DNA of 8,108 nt from the NCBI GenBank assembly GCA_024403175.1, contig JAKSSI010000053.1, positions 1-8,108 of the forward strand. Direction: 5' to 3'. A program made the translations under genes and the position numbers. A model generated the notes under the pieces. It saw only the letters and a program-made list of their open reading frames with translations. It searched no databases and had not been told where the DNA came from. How positions within the stretch are numbered: position 1 is the stretch's first letter; every line of letters starts with the position of its first letter. This stretch comes from Clostridia bacterium. Lineage in GTDB: Bacteria; Bacillota_A; Clostridia; Peptostreptococcales; Anaerovoracaceae. This document shows positions 5,092 through 8,108 of the stretch, piece by piece.

Positions 5092-6831
5092 ATGAAAGAA
5101 CTATTATTAGGCAATAAAGCTTTTGCCAGAGGTTTATATGAAGCCGGATGCAGTGTAGTTTCCAGCTATCCTGGTACTCCAAGTACAGAAGTAACAGAAG
5201 AAGCTGCAAAGTTTGAAGAAATTTACTGCGAATGGGCTCCTAATGAAAAGGTCGCTATGGAAGTTGCGTTTGGTGCAAGCCTTGCCGGAAAGAGAAGTTT
5301 TTGCGGCATGAAGCATGTTGGTCTTAACGTTGCTGCCGACCCACTTTATACATGTTCTTACACAGGCGTAAATGCAGGTATGGTTATCTGTGTTTCCGAC
5401 GACCCTGGTATGCATTCATCTCAGAATGAACAGGATTCTCGCCACCACGCTATCGCTGCAAAGGTTCCAATGCTTGAACCTGCAGATTCTGCAGAAGCTC
5501 TCGAATTCACAAAGAAGGCTTATGAAATTTCTGAAGAATTCGATACTCCTGTAATTGTAAAAATGTGCACAAGAATTGCTCACTCTCAGAGTATCGTTGA
5601 AACATTTGAAAGAGTAGTTCCTGAAATAAAGCCATACGAAAAGAATATTGCAAAGTACGTAATGATGCCTGGCAATGCTATAAAGCGTCATCCATTTGTA
5701 GAAGAACGTACTAAGAAGCTTACAGAATATGCTGAAACATCCAGCCTCAACCGCGTTGAAATGGGCAGCACAGCTCTTGGTATTATCACATCTTCCACAA
5801 GCTATCAGTATGCAAAAGAAGTATACGGAGAAAATGCAAGCATCTTAAAGCTTGGTATGGTAAACCCACTTCCAGTAAAGCTCATTAAAGACTTTGCTGC
5901 AAAGGTTGATAAGCTTATCGTAATCGAAGAATTAGATCCTATCATCGAAAACCACTGCAAGATGCTTGGTCTTGATGTAAATGGAAAAGATACATTCCCA
6001 ATCTGCGGAGAATTCTCTCAGAATCTCGTTGCAGAAAAACTTGGTGCAGCTTGCCCAGAATACAATACACTTGGCGAAGCTCTTCCAGGTAGACCTCCAG
6101 TAATGTGTGCAGGTTGCCCACACAGAGGTATGTTCTACACACTCTCTAAGAACAAGGTTACTGTTCTTGGCGACATCGGTTGCTACACACTCGGTGCAGT
6201 AGCTCCACTTTCATCTATTGAAATGACACTTTGTATGGGTGGTTCTATCAGTGCTACTCACGGTTTCAATAAGGCTCTTGGTGCAGAAAGTGAAGGCAAG
6301 ACAGTTGCTGTAATCGGCGACTCCACATTCATGCACTCCGGTATGACAGGTCTTGCAAACATTGCTTACAACCAGAGCAATTCCACAGTTATCATTCTTG
6401 ATAACTCTATTACCGGTATGACTGGTCACCAGCAGAACCCAACAACAGGCTACAACATTAAGGGAGACCCAGCAGGAAAGATTGATCTTGAAAGTCTTTG
6501 CAAGGCTATGGGCTTTACACGTGTTGCTGTTGTAGATCCATATAACCTCGCAGAATGCGAAAGAGTACTCAAGGAAGAACTTGCTGCAGATGTTCCATCT
6601 GTAATTATCAGCCGTCGCCCATGCGCACTTCTTAAGTATGTAAAGCACAACTCTCCACTTAAGGTAGAAAAGGACAACTGCGTAGGCTGCAAGTCTTGTA
6701 TGAAGATGGGTTGCCCTGCAATCAGCGTTAAGGATAAGAAGGCTGTTATCGATACTACACTTTGTGTAGGATGTGGCGTATGCCAGCAGCTTTGTAAGTT
6801 TGATGCACTTAAGAGCGGGGAGGACAAGTAA
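5092..6831 (+). CDS. iorA: Indolepyruvate:ferredoxin oxidoreductase, alpha subunit
   Basis: With IorB this enzyme converts aryl-2-oxoacids (indolepyruvate, phenylpyruvate, hydroxyphenylpyruvate) plus CoA to arylacetyl-CoA, CO2 and reduced ferredoxin, or runs in reverse. The 579-residue subunit has the full domain order: an N-terminal pyrimidine-binding domain with YPGTPSTE (26-33) and NEKVAMEVAFG (51-61); a middle domain (about 225-320); the CAGCPHR motif (339-345); a thiamine diphosphate domain with GDIGCYTLG (360-368) and GDS (409-411) followed 29 residues later by N438; and a C-terminal 2[4Fe-4S] ferredoxin domain. The cluster ligands are C530, C533, C536, C541 and C558, C561, C564, C568. 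GAAAGGT (5077-5083) lies eight bases before ATG. Nothing is missing, so the subunit looks functional. The stop codon is one base from iorB, indicating translational coupling. Confidence 0.96.
   Translation: MKELLLGNKAFARGLYEAGCSVVSSYPGTPSTEVTEEAAKFEEIYCEWAPNEKVAMEVAFGASLAGKRSFCGMKHVGLNVAADPLYTCSYTGVNAGMVICVSDDPGMHSSQNEQDSRHHAIAAKVPMLEPADSAEALEFTKKAYEISEEFDTPVIVKMCTRIAHSQSIVETFERVVPEIKPYEKNIAKYVMMPGNAIKRHPFVEERTKKLTEYAETSSLNRVEMGSTALGIITSSTSYQYAKEVYGENASILKLGMVNPLPVKLIKDFAAKVDKLIVIEELDPIIENHCKMLGLDVNGKDTFPICGEFSQNLVAEKLGAACPEYNTLGEALPGRPPVMCAGCPHRGMFYTLSKNKVTVLGDIGCYTLGAVAPLSSIEMTLCMGGSISATHGFNKALGAESEGKTVAVIGDSTFMHSGMTGLANIAYNQSNSTVIILDNSITGMTGHQQNPTTGYNIKGDPAGKIDLESLCKAMGFTRVAVVDPYNLAECERVLKEELAADVPSVIISRRPCALLKYVKHNSPLKVEKDNCVGCKSCMKMGCPAISVKDKKAVIDTTLCVGCGVCQQLCKFDALKSGEDK
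6817..6823 (+). promoter_or_regulatory. Ribosome binding site that fixes the iorB start
   Basis: GGGGAGG lies inside the end of iorA, nine bases before the ATG at 6833. It favours that start over the in-frame ATG at 6773, which would add 20 residues read out of frame from the iorA ferredoxin domain and unlike any IorB. Confidence 0.8.
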
Positions 6832-6832
6832 A

Positions 6833-7402
6833 ATGACAAAGAATGTAATGATTGTAGGCGTAGGTGGACAGGGTTCACTTCTTGCTTCCAAATTACTTGG
6901 ATATCTTCTTGTAAGTGAAGGCTACGATGTAAAGGTATCCGAAGTACACGGTATGAGCCAGCGCGGTGGCAGTGTAGTTACTTATGTAAGATTTGGTGAA
7001 AAAGTTTATTCACCAGTTATTGATAAGGGTCAGGCAGATTTTATTGTATCTTTCGAAAAGCTCGAAGCAGCAAGATACATTGAATACCTTAAGAAGGATG
7101 GCCGTATTGTTGTAAACACACAGCAGATCGACCCAATGCCAGTTATTATCGGCGCTGCAGAATATCCAGAAAATCTCATCGAAAAGATGCAGAATCTTGG
7201 AGTTAATGTAGATGCTATGGATTGTCTTTCTTTAGCAGAACAGGCTGGTTCTTCTAAGGCTGTAAACCTTGTACTTATGGGAAGACTTTCTAAGTACTTC
7301 GATATTCCAGAAGAAAAATGGCTCAATGCTATCGAACAGTGCGTGCCAGCAAAGTTTGTTGAAATGAACAAGAAGGCATTTGCTCTCGGTAGAGATTATT
7401 AA
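6833..7402 (+). CDS. iorB: Indolepyruvate:ferredoxin oxidoreductase, beta subunit
   Basis: This 189-residue subunit corresponds to the gamma domain of pyruvate:ferredoxin oxidoreductases and pairs with IorA. By analogy with characterised 2-oxoacid:ferredoxin oxidoreductases, this domain contributes to CoA binding. The N-terminus has a Rossmann-like glycine motif, GVGGQGSLLASKLLG (9-23), followed by EVHGMSQRGGSVVTYVRFG (37-55), the second family hallmark. The rest (VIDKGQADFIVSFEKLEAARYIEYLKKDGRIVVN...) is typical of the domain, and the length matches stand-alone IorB proteins. The start at 6833 is chosen because of the strong upstream GGGGAGG and because the protein then opens directly with the expected first strand (KNVMIVGVGG). 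It follows iorA by one base, and 49 bases without a terminator lead to the ligase gene, so all three are probably on one mRNA. Confidence 0.95.
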   Translation: MTKNVMIVGVGGQGSLLASKLLGYLLVSEGYDVKVSEVHGMSQRGGSVVTYVRFGEKVYSPVIDKGQADFIVSFEKLEAARYIEYLKKDGRIVVNTQQIDPMPVIIGAAEYPENLIEKMQNLGVNVDAMDCLSLAEQAGSSKAVNLVLMGRLSKYFDIPEEKWLNAIEQCVPAKFVEMNKKAFALGRDY

Positions 7403-7451
7403 TTTAGTAATAATTATTTTTTAAAGTTATAAACGAAAGGAAAGAGGCGAG

Positions 7452-8108
7452 ATGGAAAGATATTTTCAGCCGGAAATTGAGTGCGCTTCTCAGGAAGAGA
7501 TTCGCGCACTTCAGAGCGAAAGACTTGTAAAGCAGGTTAAGAATGTTTGGGACAACGTTCCAATGTACAGAAAGAGAATGGAAGAAGCTGGTTTAACACC
7601 AGATGATATTAAGTCTGTAGACGACCTTAAGAAGCTTCCATTTATCGAAAAAGACGACTTAAGAGATGAATATCCGTATGGCTTACTGGCTCGTCCACTT
7701 TCCGATTGTGTACGTATCCAGTCTACATCCGGTACAACAGGAAGACGTGTTGTTGCATTCTACACACAGCACGACGTAGATCTTTGGGACGAATGCTGCG
7801 CAAGAGCTATCGTAGCTGCTGGCGGTTCTAACGAAGACGTTTGCCACGTTTCCTATGGTTATGGTCTTTTCACAGGCGGTCCTGGACTCAACGGTGGTTC
7901 CCACAAGGTTGGATGCCTTACACTCCCAATGTCCTCTGGTAACACAGAAAGACAGCTTCAGTTTATGACAGACCTTGGTTCTACAATACTTTGCTGCACA
8001 CCATCTTATGCTGCATACCTTGCAGAATCCATCCACGAAAAGGGATTAAGAGACAAGATTAAGCTTAAGGCTGGTATCTTCGGTGCTGAAGCATGGACAG
8101 AAGAAATG
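7452..8108 (+). CDS. paaK: Phenylacetate-CoA ligase, PaaK family (5' part, cut by window end)
   Basis: This is an AMP-forming ligase that activates phenylacetate or related arylacetates (such as indoleacetate) to CoA thioesters, using ATP. Only the first 219 residues are in the window, about half of the usual length of roughly 430, and the frame is still open at the right edge. The adenylate-forming family phosphate-binding loop is at 91-97 (STSGTTG), followed by RR where many members have lysine first. Further PaaK-type segments are YGYGLFTGGPGLNGG (135-149), TLPMSSGNTERQ (157-168), TPSYAAYL (183-190) and GAEAWTEEM (211-219). AAAGGA at 7436-7441 and AGAGG at 7443-7447 both lie suitably before ATG. 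The position behind iorAB matches a recurrent pairing of IOR with an arylacetate-CoA ligase and argues for an aryl acid substrate. The exact acid is not determined. Confidence 0.93.
   Translation, partial: MERYFQPEIECASQEEIRALQSERLVKQVKNVWDNVPMYRKRMEEAGLTPDDIKSVDDLKKLPFIEKDDLRDEYPYGLLARPLSDCVRIQSTSGTTGRRVVAFYTQHDVDLWDECCARAIVAAGGSNEDVCHVSYGYGLFTGGPGLNGGSHKVGCLTLPMSSGNTERQLQFMTDLGSTILCCTPSYAAYLAESIHEKGLRDKIKLKAGIFGAEAWTEEM

Noticed and set aside
6773..6832. Upstream in-frame ATG as iorB start
   Set aside because: It lies inside the iorA ferredoxin domain, adds residues unlike IorB, and lacks a good ribosome site; the ATG at 6833 has GGGGAGG at the right distance.
6211..6891. 226-codon minus-strand ORF
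   Set aside because: It lies antisense to the end of iorA and the start of iorB, both of which have intact family motifs; the antisense product has a codon-shadow composition rich in Cys, Thr and His with no domain.

Overview
The window reads as chromosomal DNA of a low-GC, anaerobic Gram-positive bacterium, most likely a gut- or rumen-type member of the Clostridia. This rests on purine-rich Shine-Dalgarno sites, sigma-A-like promoters with upstream TG elements, U-tract intrinsic terminators, ferredoxin-linked 2-oxoacid metabolism, and proteins resembling clostridial families. The species cannot be named from the sequence alone. I see no insertion sequence, phage gene, tRNA, rRNA or CRISPR array.

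Layout from left to right. (1) 1-127: the last 41 codons of a membrane protein whose 5' part lies outside the window. (2) 128-572: a gene-free stretch. Its first 250 bases are dense in inverted repeats, and its last 100 bases hold a promoter for the next gene. (3) 573-1880: a CPA2-type cation:proton antiporter with the LDD ion-binding motif and no RCK domain, closed by a terminator at 1894-1930. (4) 1929-2513, minus strand: MntP, a manganese efflux pump convergent with the antiporter, with its own promoter and a leader of about 67-70 bases. (5) 2652-3299: a TM1586-type nitroreductase, divergent from mntP. (6) 3300-3417: a compact control region with an 18-bp inverted repeat sitting on a promoter, plus tandem half-sites. 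(7) 3418-4947: a sodium:solute symporter ending at a strong terminator (4964-4998). (8) 5022-8108: a promoter, then iorA, iorB and the start of a phenylacetate-CoA ligase gene (paaK), tightly spaced as one operon and cut by the window end.

How the genes fit together. IorA and IorB form indolepyruvate:ferredoxin oxidoreductase, which interconverts aryl-2-oxoacids and arylacetyl-CoA with ferredoxin. The linked ligase of the AMP-forming PaaK family interconverts arylacetates and arylacetyl-CoA. Together they could salvage arylacetates into aromatic amino acids (reductive carboxylation), or work oxidatively in aromatic amino acid breakdown. The AMP-forming ligase tilts my inference towards salvage. 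The left half is a set of separately transcribed ion and redox genes (Na+/H+ exchange, Mn2+ export, a flavin reductase, a Na+-coupled symporter) with no obvious joint pathway. All coding genes belong to known families. The least explained parts are two intergenic regions, 128-376 and 3327-3411, whose repeat structure I cannot assign to any known element.
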